Assembly (NCBI RefSeq): GCF_000422945.1
Contig: NZ_KE383964.1
Span: 186,001-250,000 of the forward strand
Length of the DNA: 64,000 nt
DNA from: Daejeonella oryzae DSM 19973
Lineage (GTDB): Bacteria; Bacteroidota; Bacteroidia; Sphingobacteriales; Sphingobacteriaceae
Direction of reading: 5' to 3'
Shown piece after piece: positions 39,001 to 45,843 of the stretch. The position numbers were made by a program, and so were the translations under genes. Position 1 is the first letter of the stretch; every line of letters begins with the position of its first letter. The notes below the pieces were generated by a model that saw only the letters and a program-made list of their open reading frames with translations, was not told the origin of the DNA and did no database searches.

Positions 39001-39080
39001 CCGGTTTGAGCTGATGCAATAATTGCTGACATCAGAAAAATACAGGAAAGCATAAGCTTCATCAAGTAATTTTTTTTCAT
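36057..39080 (-). CDS. susC: SusC/RagA TonB-linked outer-membrane transporter
   Basis: This complete SusC homologue has 1007 residues. A signal peptide (ending IIASAQ) is followed by a carboxypeptidase-regulatory-like domain (GSVSGRVMDETNQPLPGATV), the TonB box/start of plug (LNEVVIVGYGTQRKADVTGS), the plug motifs GKVAGVQITSNGGAPG, IRIRGGASL, IVIDGVPID and AIYGSRASNGVIIITTKKG, and a 22-strand-type barrel ending RTFVLGLNLDF. It powers uptake across the outer membrane using TonB/ExbBD encoded elsewhere. It heads the susC-susD-susE operon, and a candidate promoter and a 36-bp palindrome lie upstream. A malto-oligosaccharide substrate is inferred from SusE and the GH13 amylase nearby. Confidence 0.95.
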   Translation of the reverse strand: MKKNYLMKLMLSCIFLMSAIIASAQTGSVSGRVMDETNQPLPGATVSLKGTDRSTSTDVSGNFNFNNVPTGSATLVVKFIGYLPFEKLVTISNTNQVVNFTLSPSSENLNEVVIVGYGTQRKADVTGSIATLTTKDFVKGQITTPEQLIMGKVAGVQITSNGGAPGAGSTIRIRGGASLNASNDPLIVIDGVPIDNNGISGSPNALSLINPNDIESMNILKDASAAAIYGSRASNGVIIITTKKGQTGKPQLSFNTNLSVANTGNKVDILSAEEFTTLINNTNSPLATPALKTLAGTSSTDWQNEIYQSAVSTDNNLSLIGSVKNLPYRVSLGYLNQDGVLRTGNLERTSLSLNVNPRFFNDLLKVNVNLKGSLSNSRFADQGAIGAAASFDPTQPVESGNANYGGYYEWLDAASTNGLRSLSPKNPLGLLEQRDDNSNVKRSIGNIQFDYTLPFLRDLRANLNLGYDVSKGSGTIFVPEAAASNNMRFKDADGTFRSGTNNEYLQEKTNKLVDFYLNYTKDLTSAKSRIDLMAGTSFQDFYATEYAFADFSTDGVKRPGSDPNFAFDKPQNRLLSYYGRMVYSLNSKYILTTTVRADGSSRLSPENRWGVFPSAALAWNISEEAFIKDSKTISNLKLRVGYGITGQQDGINNYSYLGNYGLSGATAQYQLGGTFFNMYRPSAYNPNLKWEETATANAGIDFGFAKNRVTGSLDYYFKKTKDLLNVITQPAGTNFINEFIANVGNMENKGLEFLINTEVIQKKDVSWNVGFNATYNKNTITNLTSVADPNYIGVTHGGISGGTGNNIQIHSTGFNRSAFYVYQQVYNAEGKPIEDTYVDRNLDGQITDKDLYRFKGPDAQVYLGFNSNVSYKKWNAGFVMRASLGNYVYNNVASSTGTFRNIFNPLNFLNNGSSDILETNFSGSGTRYFKSDYYIQNASFLKMDNLNVGYTVGKVFNNSANLRLNANAQNVFTITKYKGIDPEINGGIDNNFYPRPRTFVLGLNLDF

Positions 39081-39141
39081 GTAAAGTCTTGTTTAGTTAG
39101 TTTAAAATGTTTGTGGCTAATTGTGTTGAATACACTATGGT

Positions 39142-39172
39142 TAAAATTACGTTACTGCATCACAATTCCAAA
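39142..39172 (-). promoter_or_regulatory. Candidate susC promoter
   Basis: On the minus strand TTTG (39172-39169) and, after 19 nt, TAATTTTA (39149-39142) resemble the Bacteroidota -33/-7 elements with one mismatch. It would give a leader of about 55 nt before the susC ATG. Confidence 0.45.
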
Positions 39173-39358
39173 TTTTGTGAATTAATAATTTGTCGCTTCC
39201 AAACAATCATTTTTTTTAAGCGAAATTCACCTTTATTATATTCTGTTTTATTATAATTATTTAACTGTTGTAAAATTTAAATGACTGAAAAAGAGCTAAT
39301 TGAAAAAGCGTATTTCGATTTGTAAGTGTAAAAATTACACTAAGTTTAATTTGAACGC

Positions 39359-39394
39359 TTTTTCGGGAACGGTACCGGTAACGTTCCCGAAAAA
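39359..39394. promoter_or_regulatory. 36-bp near-perfect palindrome, candidate LacI-family operator
   Basis: The arms TTTTTCGGGAACG (39359-39371) and CGTTCCCGAAAAA (39382-39394) are exact inverse complements. The 10-nt centre continues the symmetry around CCGG, so the inner 18 bases AACGGTACCGGTAACGTT match their own reverse complement at 16 positions. A CG-centred palindrome between a lacI-type gene and the sus operon is what a LacI-family dimer would bind. It lies about 190 bp upstream of the promoter candidate, so an activator or looping role is as possible as simple repression. Confidence 0.6.
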
Positions 39395-39685
39395 GGAACA
39401 GAAATCGAAATCTCATCATATAAATTCAACCGGAATTCTGCTTATTTTCGGAAATTCGGCTATGAATTTTATCAAAATCAAACGAAAAATGATGAAGAAA
39501 AAAATGGAAAATCAGGGAGTTGTTTGGCCCGTTTTAAGTCGAAATCGGGACAGGATTTTAAAGCAATCCGGAGAGTACTTTCTTTTGATAATCAGCATAT
39601 TTTGTCAAAAAAATTCTACTCTTACCAACAAGAGATTTTTATGTAGACCGCATGGAGAATAAAAATTCCAGAATATACTATCCTG

Positions 39686-40699
39686 CTATTTAGAAGCGGA
39701 GGATTTTCGCCCAATGATCTGTGATTTGCAAACTACCTGATCAGTTACCATTTGCTCATCACCGGAGTTAATGGCTTTAAAAAGTAATTTCGCAGCCTCA
39801 ATACCCATTTCCAATGCCGGCTGGGTAATGGTAGATAAGGAAGGATTTAACAAAGCGGCAATTTCTAAACTGGAAAAGCTTATGATTTTTATATCCTCAG
39901 GAATTCGGATGTTCTGATCCTGGCAAACCTGGTAAGTGGCAATGGCCAATCTCTCAACCGAAGCAAAAATGCCGTCTGGTTTTAAATCATTAAATACCTG
40001 CTTAAGAATTTCCTGGGTTTGTTCCAAATCATTGCTGCAATCAATAATAAGATCGTCGCGGTAACTTATTTGATGTGCGGCAAGAGCATCTGTATAGCCA
40101 CGCATCCTCATTTTCCCGATGGAGTGGCTTTTGTTTACCACCAGGTAGGCAATATTTTTGCAGCCGTTGTTTATTAAATGTTCTGTTGCAGAAAAACTGC
40201 TTTCATAATCATTACTGGTTACTTTAGCGGTATCAATATCCTCATATACCCGATCGAAAAATACCAGCGGAATTTTCTTTTTCTTTAATTTATTGAGGTA
40301 ATCATGGTTATTTGCTTCACCGGAAACCGACATGATTATTCCATCCACACGTCCGCTGTGCAAATTATTTATAAAAGAGATTTCTTTCTCAAAGTCATCG
40401 TAAGTCAGGTAAATTAAAATATGGTATCCTTTTTCGCGGGCAACCCTTTCAATTCCGTTAATTGCCTGAGAAAAGAAGTTATTTGCAATTTCGGGTACTA
40501 TAACGGCAATAGTATTGCTTTTTTGCTCACGTAAATTACTGGCGTAATGATTTGGCTCATAATTTAACTCGTAAGCAGCAGATAAAACCCGTTCTTTGGT
40601 TGCTTTATTAATGTCGCTGCTTCCTCTAAAAGCCCGCGATATGGTTGAAGTAGATAAATTAAGCTCTTTTGCTAATTTTTTGATGTTAATACTGTCCAT
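39686..40699 (-). CDS. LacI/GalR-family transcriptional regulator
   Basis: This is a 337-residue DNA-binding regulator with a periplasmic-binding-protein-like sensor domain. The N-terminal helix-turn-helix (residues 4-24: INIKKLAKELNLSTSTISRAF) and hinge ERVLSAAYELNYEPNHYASNL are classical. The effector domain starts with NTIAVIVPEIANNFFSQ and contains VDGIIMSVSG, PLVFFDRVY and TISQPALEMG-like (TITQPALEMGIEAAKLL) segments. I place the start at 40699 (MDSINIKK), because HTH domains of this family begin within a few residues of Met; an in-frame upstream ATG at 40750 would add 17 unconserved residues. It lies upstream of and in the same direction as susCDE, and is the natural regulator of that operon and perhaps of the neighbouring amylase. 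Confidence 0.92.
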   Translation of the reverse strand: MDSINIKKLAKELNLSTSTISRAFRGSSDINKATKERVLSAAYELNYEPNHYASNLREQKSNTIAVIVPEIANNFFSQAINGIERVAREKGYHILIYLTYDDFEKEISFINNLHSGRVDGIIMSVSGEANNHDYLNKLKKKKIPLVFFDRVYEDIDTAKVTSNDYESSFSATEHLINNGCKNIAYLVVNKSHSIGKMRMRGYTDALAAHQISYRDDLIIDCSNDLEQTQEILKQVFNDLKPDGIFASVERLAIATYQVCQDQNIRIPEDIKIISFSSLEIAALLNPSLSTITQPALEMGIEAAKLLFKAINSGDEQMVTDQVVCKSQIIGRKSSASK

Positions 40700-40813
40700 A
40701 TAATAGTTAAAGCAGGGCGATGTTAGGATTTTTTTTTCTAAGTTAATCAAGAAATAAAAAATCTGATATATCTACTTTAGCCGATCTTAATAATTTAACC
40801 ATTCGATATTTGT

Positions 40814-41962
40814 ATGCCTTCTGTGAAATTATTCTTTACGTTTTTAATGCCCGGAATTTTATTTTCCCTGCTTAGCACTGCCCAAACAAACAAAGTGAGC
40901 TTTATAATAATGAATTCGGACGCAATAATTAACGTTGATTCGGATATTTTTGCAGCCGGAAATATGAATAACTGGAATCCATCTGACAGCAATTACCGGT
41001 TTAAAAAAAAATCAGACCGGTATGAATTGGTTTTGGATCTCCTACCGGGATTAAAGGAATTTAAAATAACAAGGGGATCCTGGGGAACAGTTGAAACAAA
41101 ATTGGACGGACAACCGATATCTAACAGGAGTTTTTTCCTGAAAAAGGATACAGTTATTAATTTAACTATTAAACAATGGCAGGATAGTTTTAAATCACCG
41201 GAAAAGGTCCATACGGCAAGCAAGAATGTTCAAGTATTGGATACCGCATTTAATATTCCTCAGCTGAATAGAAAAAGGAGAATCTGGGTTTATCTACTTC
41301 CGGATTACCAAACTTCCGGAAAGAAATATCCGGTGGTTTATATGCATGACGGACAGAATTTATTTGATGCATTCACTTCGGGCTATGGAGAATGGAACAT
41401 TGACGAAACAATGGACAGTCTGGCCAGTGAGAACAAAGTAATGGCTATTATTGTGGGTATAGATCATGGCGACCAGCACCGTTTAACGGAATATAATCCT
41501 TACAGTAATAGTAGGTTTGGAAAGGGCAGAGGCCAGGAATATGTTGAATTTCTGGCTAAGACATTAAAACCATATATCGATCAGAAATTCAGAACTAAAA
41601 AATCCGGAAAACATACCGCTATTGCGGGAAGTTCAATGGGAGGTTTAATTTCAATGTATGCGGTTGCCAAATATCCGCGGGTATTTGGTAAAGCGGGAAT
41701 TTTCTCGCCTTCGTTCTGGCTTGCACCCGAAATCTACACGTATATTTCCCAAAGCAATATTCATAAGTCTAAGATATATTTCCTTGCAGGAGAACAGGAG
41801 AGTAGAGAAATGGTGCCTGATATGAAAAAAATGTATGATCAGCTGGTGTCTCAGGGATTGAACAAAAAATACATGCATTTTAAAACTGCTGCTGATGGAA
41901 AGCACAGCGAATGGTTCTGGCATCGTGAATTTCCGGAATTTTATAACTGGATCAGTAAATAA
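40814..41962 (+). CDS. Exported alpha/beta-hydrolase esterase with N-terminal glycan-binding-like domain
   Basis: This 382-residue secreted protein has a signal peptide ending near LLSTAQ. Residues about 28-130 form a CBM48/CBM20-like beta-sandwich (IFAAGNMNNWNPSD, KEFKITRGSWGTVE). The C-terminal ~250 residues are an esterase-D/enterochelin-esterase-like alpha/beta-hydrolase with KYPVVYMHDGQNLFD, the nucleophile elbow GSSMGG (Ser274) and a late catalytic His in the DGKHSEWFW segment. The combination of a glycan-binding-like fold and a serine esterase suggests removal of acyl groups from a carbohydrate, or a glycan-ester hydrolase. It diverges from lacI, and its own promoter is not clear: GATATTTG just before the ATG is one base off the -7 consensus. 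Confidence 0.8.
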   Translation: MPSVKLFFTFLMPGILFSLLSTAQTNKVSFIIMNSDAIINVDSDIFAAGNMNNWNPSDSNYRFKKKSDRYELVLDLLPGLKEFKITRGSWGTVETKLDGQPISNRSFFLKKDTVINLTIKQWQDSFKSPEKVHTASKNVQVLDTAFNIPQLNRKRRIWVYLLPDYQTSGKKYPVVYMHDGQNLFDAFTSGYGEWNIDETMDSLASENKVMAIIVGIDHGDQHRLTEYNPYSNSRFGKGRGQEYVEFLAKTLKPYIDQKFRTKKSGKHTAIAGSSMGGLISMYAVAKYPRVFGKAGIFSPSFWLAPEIYTYISQSNIHKSKIYFLAGEQESREMVPDMKKMYDQLVSQGLNKKYMHFKTAADGKHSEWFWHREFPEFYNWISK

Positions 41963-42108
41963 TAAAGTTTAATCGCTTTATCTTAGCCTGTTGAAATTAC
42001 TAAGCTCACATTTAAAAAGGGTTAAATCTTTTAATTAGGGTTTGGGAAAAGGAATTTAATTTCAATGCTAATCAAATCCGAAACATCCCTCGGACAATAC
42101 GAAAATAA

Positions 42109-43137
42109 ATGAAAAATATGATTGTTGATCTGCGCAGTGACACCGTAACCCGGCCCGGAAAAGGAATGCTTGACGCAATGATGAATGCCAAAGTGGGCGA
42201 TGATGTGTTTGGTGAAGACGAAACTGTTAATGAACTGGAGCAAAAAACCGCTCATTTGTTTGGGATGGAATCAGGTTTGTTTTGTCCTTCGGGAACAATG
42301 ACCAATCAGATCGCTATCAAATGTTTTACCAACCCGATGGACGAGGTGATTTGCGATGAAACAGCTCACGTTTACCGTTATGAGGGTGGCGGAATTGCTT
42401 ATAATTCAATGGCATCGGTTCGACTGCTGTACGGAGATCGGGGCAGAATTAACCCGGATCTGATCGAACCTAATATTAATCCGGATAATATTCATTATCC
42501 CAAAAGCACCCTGGTTGTTCTGGAAAATACAGTAAACAGGGGCGGCGGAAGTTGTTATACATTGGAAGATATTCAGCCAATTTACCATTTGTGTAAACTA
42601 AAAAATCTTAAACTCCATTTAGACGGCGCACGGATATTTAATGCACTTACACAAACCGGTGATCATGCGAAAGATTACGGACAACTGTTCGATGGAATTT
42701 CTGTTTGCCTATCAAAAGGTTTGGGAGCGCCTGTTGGCTCAGTACTTTTAGGGAGCATAGAAACTATTGAAAAGGCAAAACGTATTCGTAAAGTATTAGG
42801 AGGCGGAATGAGACAGGCCGGTTTTTTAGCTGCCGCCGGTATTTATGCGCTTGATAATAATATAAGCCGATTAAGCGAAGATCATAAAAATGCTAAGGCG
42901 CTGGCAGCTGCTTTAAAAGAGCTTCCGTTTGTAATAAAAGTTATGCCTGCTGATACCAATATTGTAATTTTTGAACTCGATAAAAAGCATGATGCAGAAG
43001 ATTTTGTTGATAAACTTCTTAATCACGGCATTAAATGCAATACGTTTGGTAAACAAATGATCCGTTTTGTAACACATCTGGATATCAATACAGACATGAT
43101 TAATCATACCATTGAAGTCTTAAAGAAAATCCATTAA
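42109..43137 (+). CDS. ltaE: Low-specificity L-threonine aldolase
   Basis: This PLP enzyme splits L-threonine/L-allo-threonine to glycine and acetaldehyde. Its 342 residues show the family start VDLRSDTVTRPGKGML, the VGDDVFGEDETVNELE segment, GLFCPSGTMTNQIA, HLDGARIFNA (Asp binding the pyridine nitrogen) and the PLP-lysine motif SKGLGAPVGS with Lys203. All residues typical of the aspartate-aminotransferase fold class appear intact. The gene stands between the esterase and the biotin carboxylase genes on the same strand with wide spacing and is probably its own transcript. It contributes to glycine supply or threonine breakdown. Confidence 0.93.
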   Translation: MKNMIVDLRSDTVTRPGKGMLDAMMNAKVGDDVFGEDETVNELEQKTAHLFGMESGLFCPSGTMTNQIAIKCFTNPMDEVICDETAHVYRYEGGGIAYNSMASVRLLYGDRGRINPDLIEPNINPDNIHYPKSTLVVLENTVNRGGGSCYTLEDIQPIYHLCKLKNLKLHLDGARIFNALTQTGDHAKDYGQLFDGISVCLSKGLGAPVGSVLLGSIETIEKAKRIRKVLGGGMRQAGFLAAAGIYALDNNISRLSEDHKNAKALAAALKELPFVIKVMPADTNIVIFELDKKHDAEDFVDKLLNHGIKCNTFGKQMIRFVTHLDINTDMINHTIEVLKKIH

Positions 43138-43229
43138 TAAAGTCTTTCATTTTGATTTCCGGGAAATACACTGATTTATTTGGCATATAATCCGGAGGAT
43201 TGTGAAGTGCACAAATATTTTAAAAAAAC

Positions 43230-43237
43230 TACATTTG
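43230..43237 (+). promoter_or_regulatory. -7 promoter box (TACATTTG) of accC
   Basis: TACATTTG fits the Bacteroidota TAnnTTTG consensus and ends only 5 nt before the ATG at 43243, so transcription would start at or next to the start codon. This decides against the upstream TTG at 43180. Confidence 0.6.
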
Positions 43238-43242
43238 TGCCA

Positions 43243-44724
43243 ATGAAGAAAATCCTGATAGCAAATCGCGGCGAAATTGCATTGCGAATTATGCGCTCTG
43301 CCCGGGAAATGGGCATTAAAACAGTTGCAGTATATTCCGAAGCTGACCGTAATGCCTTGCATGTTCGGTATGCTGACGAAGCAATTTGCATTGGTCCGGC
43401 GGCTTCCAGTCAATCGTACTTAGTAATTGATAAAATTATTGATGCCTGCAAACAATCAGGTGCAGATGCTATTCATCCAGGTTACGGTTTTTTGTCAGAG
43501 AATGCATCTTTCGCCCGGCAGGTTTCAGAAGCAGGAATTACGTTGATTGGCCCATCGCCGGAGGCAATGGAAATAATGGGTAACAAATTATCTGCAAAAG
43601 CTGCCGCATTAAAATATAATATACCCATGGTTCCCGGAACGGAACAAGCCATCACAGATATGGGGGAAGCGAAAGACAGGGCAGAGGAAGTTGGATTTCC
43701 TATCCTGATTAAAGCTGCTGCGGGTGGTGGTGGTAAGGGAATGCGAATTGTAGAAAAGGCCTCTGATTTTGAAGAACAGATGCATGCAGCTATATCTGAA
43801 GCTACCTCGGCATTTGGGGATGGTTCTGTTTTTATTGAACGCTATGTTTCATCGCCCCGTCATATAGAAATTCAGGTTTTGGGGGATACGCACGGAAATA
43901 TAGTTCATCTTTTTGAACGGGATTGCTCCGTTCAGCGTCGCCATCAGAAGGTGATAGAAGAAGCTCCTTCGTCAGTTCTAAGTCCTGAATTAAGAGCAAA
44001 AATGGGAAAATGTGCTGTTGATGCAGCACGTTCTTGTAATTATACAGGTGCCGGTACCGTTGAATTTATTCTGGATGAGAATCTCGATTTCTTTTTTCTG
44101 GAGATGAATACCCGCTTACAGGTAGAACATCCGGTTACGGAAATGATAACCGGGGTGGATCTTGTAAAAGAGCAGATAAGGGTTGCAAGAGGTGAGGTTT
44201 TATCTTTTAAGCAGGAAGATCTTTCAATAACCGGTCATGCCATAGAAGTTCGGGTATATGCCGAAGATCCTAAAAATAATTTCCTGCCGGATATTGGCAC
44301 GCTGCAAACCTATGTAACACCTAAAGGCCCGGGAGTACGGGTGGATGACGGCTTTGAGCAGGGGATGGAAATTCCAATTTATTATGATCCGATGATTGCT
44401 AAGCTGATTACGTATGGTAAGGATCGAACGGAAGCCATTGAGCGGATGTTGCGGGCAATTGATGAATATCAGATCACGGGAATTCAAACTACACTGGCTT
44501 TCGGAAAGTTTGTTTTGCAGCACCAGGCTTTTGTTTCCGGAAATTTTGATACTCATTTTGTAGAGAAATATTTTAGTCTGGAGAATTTGGAAAACGCTGA
44601 TGAGCAGGAAGCCTTTATTGCCGCTTTAATTGCTGCAAAATATATAGGACAGCAGAATCCAGAAAAAATGGAACAATTAACCCAAACAACTGCATCCGGC
44701 TGGAAAAAAAACAGACGGGGATAG
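43243..44724 (+). CDS. accC: Biotin carboxylase (acetyl-CoA carboxylase AccC subunit)
   Basis: This ATP-grasp enzyme carboxylates the biotin carrier in acetyl-CoA (or another acyl-CoA) carboxylase. The 493-residue chain starts KKILIANRGEIALRIMRSARE and contains HPGYGFLSENASFA, the glycine-rich KAAAGGGGKGMR loop (near residue 157), RDCSVQRRHQKVIEEAP, EMNTRLQVEHPVTE, and the C-terminal VRVYAEDP and YYDPMIAKLI motifs. It ends with about 45 residues beyond the usual E. coli length, including a basic tail. No accB gene is adjacent, so the carrier is encoded elsewhere or this subunit serves another carboxylase. The -7 box just before the ATG supports the chosen start. Confidence 0.92.
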   Translation: MKKILIANRGEIALRIMRSAREMGIKTVAVYSEADRNALHVRYADEAICIGPAASSQSYLVIDKIIDACKQSGADAIHPGYGFLSENASFARQVSEAGITLIGPSPEAMEIMGNKLSAKAAALKYNIPMVPGTEQAITDMGEAKDRAEEVGFPILIKAAAGGGGKGMRIVEKASDFEEQMHAAISEATSAFGDGSVFIERYVSSPRHIEIQVLGDTHGNIVHLFERDCSVQRRHQKVIEEAPSSVLSPELRAKMGKCAVDAARSCNYTGAGTVEFILDENLDFFFLEMNTRLQVEHPVTEMITGVDLVKEQIRVARGEVLSFKQEDLSITGHAIEVRVYAEDPKNNFLPDIGTLQTYVTPKGPGVRVDDGFEQGMEIPIYYDPMIAKLITYGKDRTEAIERMLRAIDEYQITGIQTTLAFGKFVLQHQAFVSGNFDTHFVEKYFSLENLENADEQEAFIAALIAAKYIGQQNPEKMEQLTQTTASGWKKNRRG

Positions 44725-44783
44725 TCAAAAGTTTAATCTGTTTAACTCCATTTTAATACATAGAATAATATCATATAGTAAAA

Positions 44784-45374
44784 ATGTTTACCGGAATTAT
44801 AGAAACTTTGGGCCGGGTGATTAGCCTGCAAAAAGAGGAGAGCAATCTTCACATTACAATCGGGTCATCTATATCAGAAGAATTAAAAATAGATCAGAGT
44901 GTATCGCATAACGGTGTCTGTTTAACGGTTGTTGAATTAAAACCAGGCGAGCATACTGTTACAGCTATTTCTGAAACTTTAGAAAAAAGCAATCTGGGAA
45001 ATTTAAGCGTTGGTGATTTGGTAAATCTTGAACGCTGCATGCAAATGAACGGGCGCCTGGATGGACATATTGTACAGGGACACGTAGATCAAACAGCTGT
45101 TTGCATCGCTTTAGTAGATATGCACGGAAGCTGGTTATATACTTTTCAGTATGATGTTTCTATGGGAAATGTTACGGTTGAGAAGGGATCTGTGTGTGTT
45201 AACGGAATTAGTTTGACGGTAGTTAATTCTGCTGATGATCATTTTTCGGTAGCTATAATTCCCTATACTTTTGAGCATACAAACCTGCAGAAAGTAGGTC
45301 CCGGATCAGTGGTCAACCTCGAATTTGATATCATCGGGAAATATGTAAGTCGTCTACTCAGAAAATCTGAATAA
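44784..45374 (+). CDS. ribE: Riboflavin synthase alpha chain
   Basis: This enzyme dismutates two 6,7-dimethyl-8-ribityllumazine molecules to riboflavin. The 196-residue protein has the two lumazine-binding repeats of the family. The first begins MFTGIIETLGRV and carries SVSHNGVCLTVVE; the second begins GHIVQGHVDQTA with VEKGSVCVNGISLTVVN. It closes with NLEFDIIGKYVSRLL. Length and the MFTGIIE start are standard, so the ATG at 44784 is secure. It lies 59 bp after accC; no other rib gene is in the window, so the pathway is scattered, as in many Bacteroidota. Confidence 0.96.
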   Translation: MFTGIIETLGRVISLQKEESNLHITIGSSISEELKIDQSVSHNGVCLTVVELKPGEHTVTAISETLEKSNLGNLSVGDLVNLERCMQMNGRLDGHIVQGHVDQTAVCIALVDMHGSWLYTFQYDVSMGNVTVEKGSVCVNGISLTVVNSADDHFSVAIIPYTFEHTNLQKVGPGSVVNLEFDIIGKYVSRLLRKSE

Positions 45375-45462
45375 GCACCAAATTCCTCATTTATAATTTT
45401 TCTTAAAACTGTGTTGGCTCTATAATTGTTATTCATCAATTAAATAAACTCAAAAACCAACT

Positions 45463-45777
45463 ATGGATAAGTTAAAAAAATTCGACCTGATGGAAAAAAT
45501 TACCCGTGAGCTCGAGGATTTAAAGAATAGTCAAACGGCTATTGTTCAAAAAATTGGTAAAATCGAGGTAGATAATATTGAATTAGGTAACAAAGCTCTG
45601 GATCGTCTGTTACCAGCAATGCATCAAAATGTGGCTGACAATCTGGATAAAATTGCAGAGATTCTTCAGGATTTTGAAGATACCAAAAACAATTACGGTA
45701 AGGATATAAATGTAGATGCTTTACGTGAGCAGGAAGCTATCCGCGAAGCAACAGAAGGCGGAGAAAAACAATCTTAA
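45463..45777 (+). CDS. Small charged hypothetical protein
   Basis: I do not recognise this 104-residue protein. It is cytosolic, without Cys, and strongly charged, with long predicted helices. Residues about 1-40 (KLKKFDLMEKITRELEDLKN) and 55-85 look like coiled-coil or helix-bundle segments, and the C-terminus is acidic and polar (REQEAIREATEGGEKQS). It begins 88 bp after ribE and is closed by a strong terminator 20 bp downstream. It converges on hscA. Composition matches its neighbours, and the downstream terminator suggests a real expressed gene. Confidence 0.6.
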   Translation: MDKLKKFDLMEKITRELEDLKNSQTAIVQKIGKIEVDNIELGNKALDRLLPAMHQNVADNLDKIAEILQDFEDTKNNYGKDINVDALREQEAIREATEGGEKQS

Positions 45778-45797
45778 TTTAAATAATTATCAATTGG

Positions 45798-45843
45798 AGT
45801 GACGAATAAAGAGTAACAATACACTTTATTCGTCACTTTTTTT
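45798..45843 (+). terminator. Terminator of the 104-residue gene
   Basis: A 14-bp perfect stem (45798-45811 with 45824-45837) and a 12-nt loop are followed by seven T residues. It overlaps the end of the convergent hscA gene by two bases. Confidence 0.88.

Larger units (their letters stand above)
39081..39685. other. 605-bp intergenic regulatory region between lacI and susC
   Basis: No convincing gene is seen in this stretch. It holds the susC leader and promoter candidate (39142-39172), a 7-bp dyad AGTGTAA/TTACACT (39325-39341), a 36-bp palindrome (39359-39394), and near lacI a weak minus-strand hairpin (39619-39634) followed by a T-run that may end lacI transcription. A 120-codon plus-strand frame crosses the palindrome but looks spurious. 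Confidence 0.7.

Noticed and set aside
39300-39662. 120-codon plus-strand open frame in the lacI-susC gap
   Set aside because: It crosses the 36-bp palindrome, lacks a hydrophobic or domain pattern, is rich in Lys/Asn typical of translated AT-rich DNA, and has a TTG-type start without a promoter box.
43180-43242. TTG start for biotin carboxylase
   Set aside because: The family start KKILIANRG follows directly after ATG 43243, and the -7 promoter box lies inside the added stretch.
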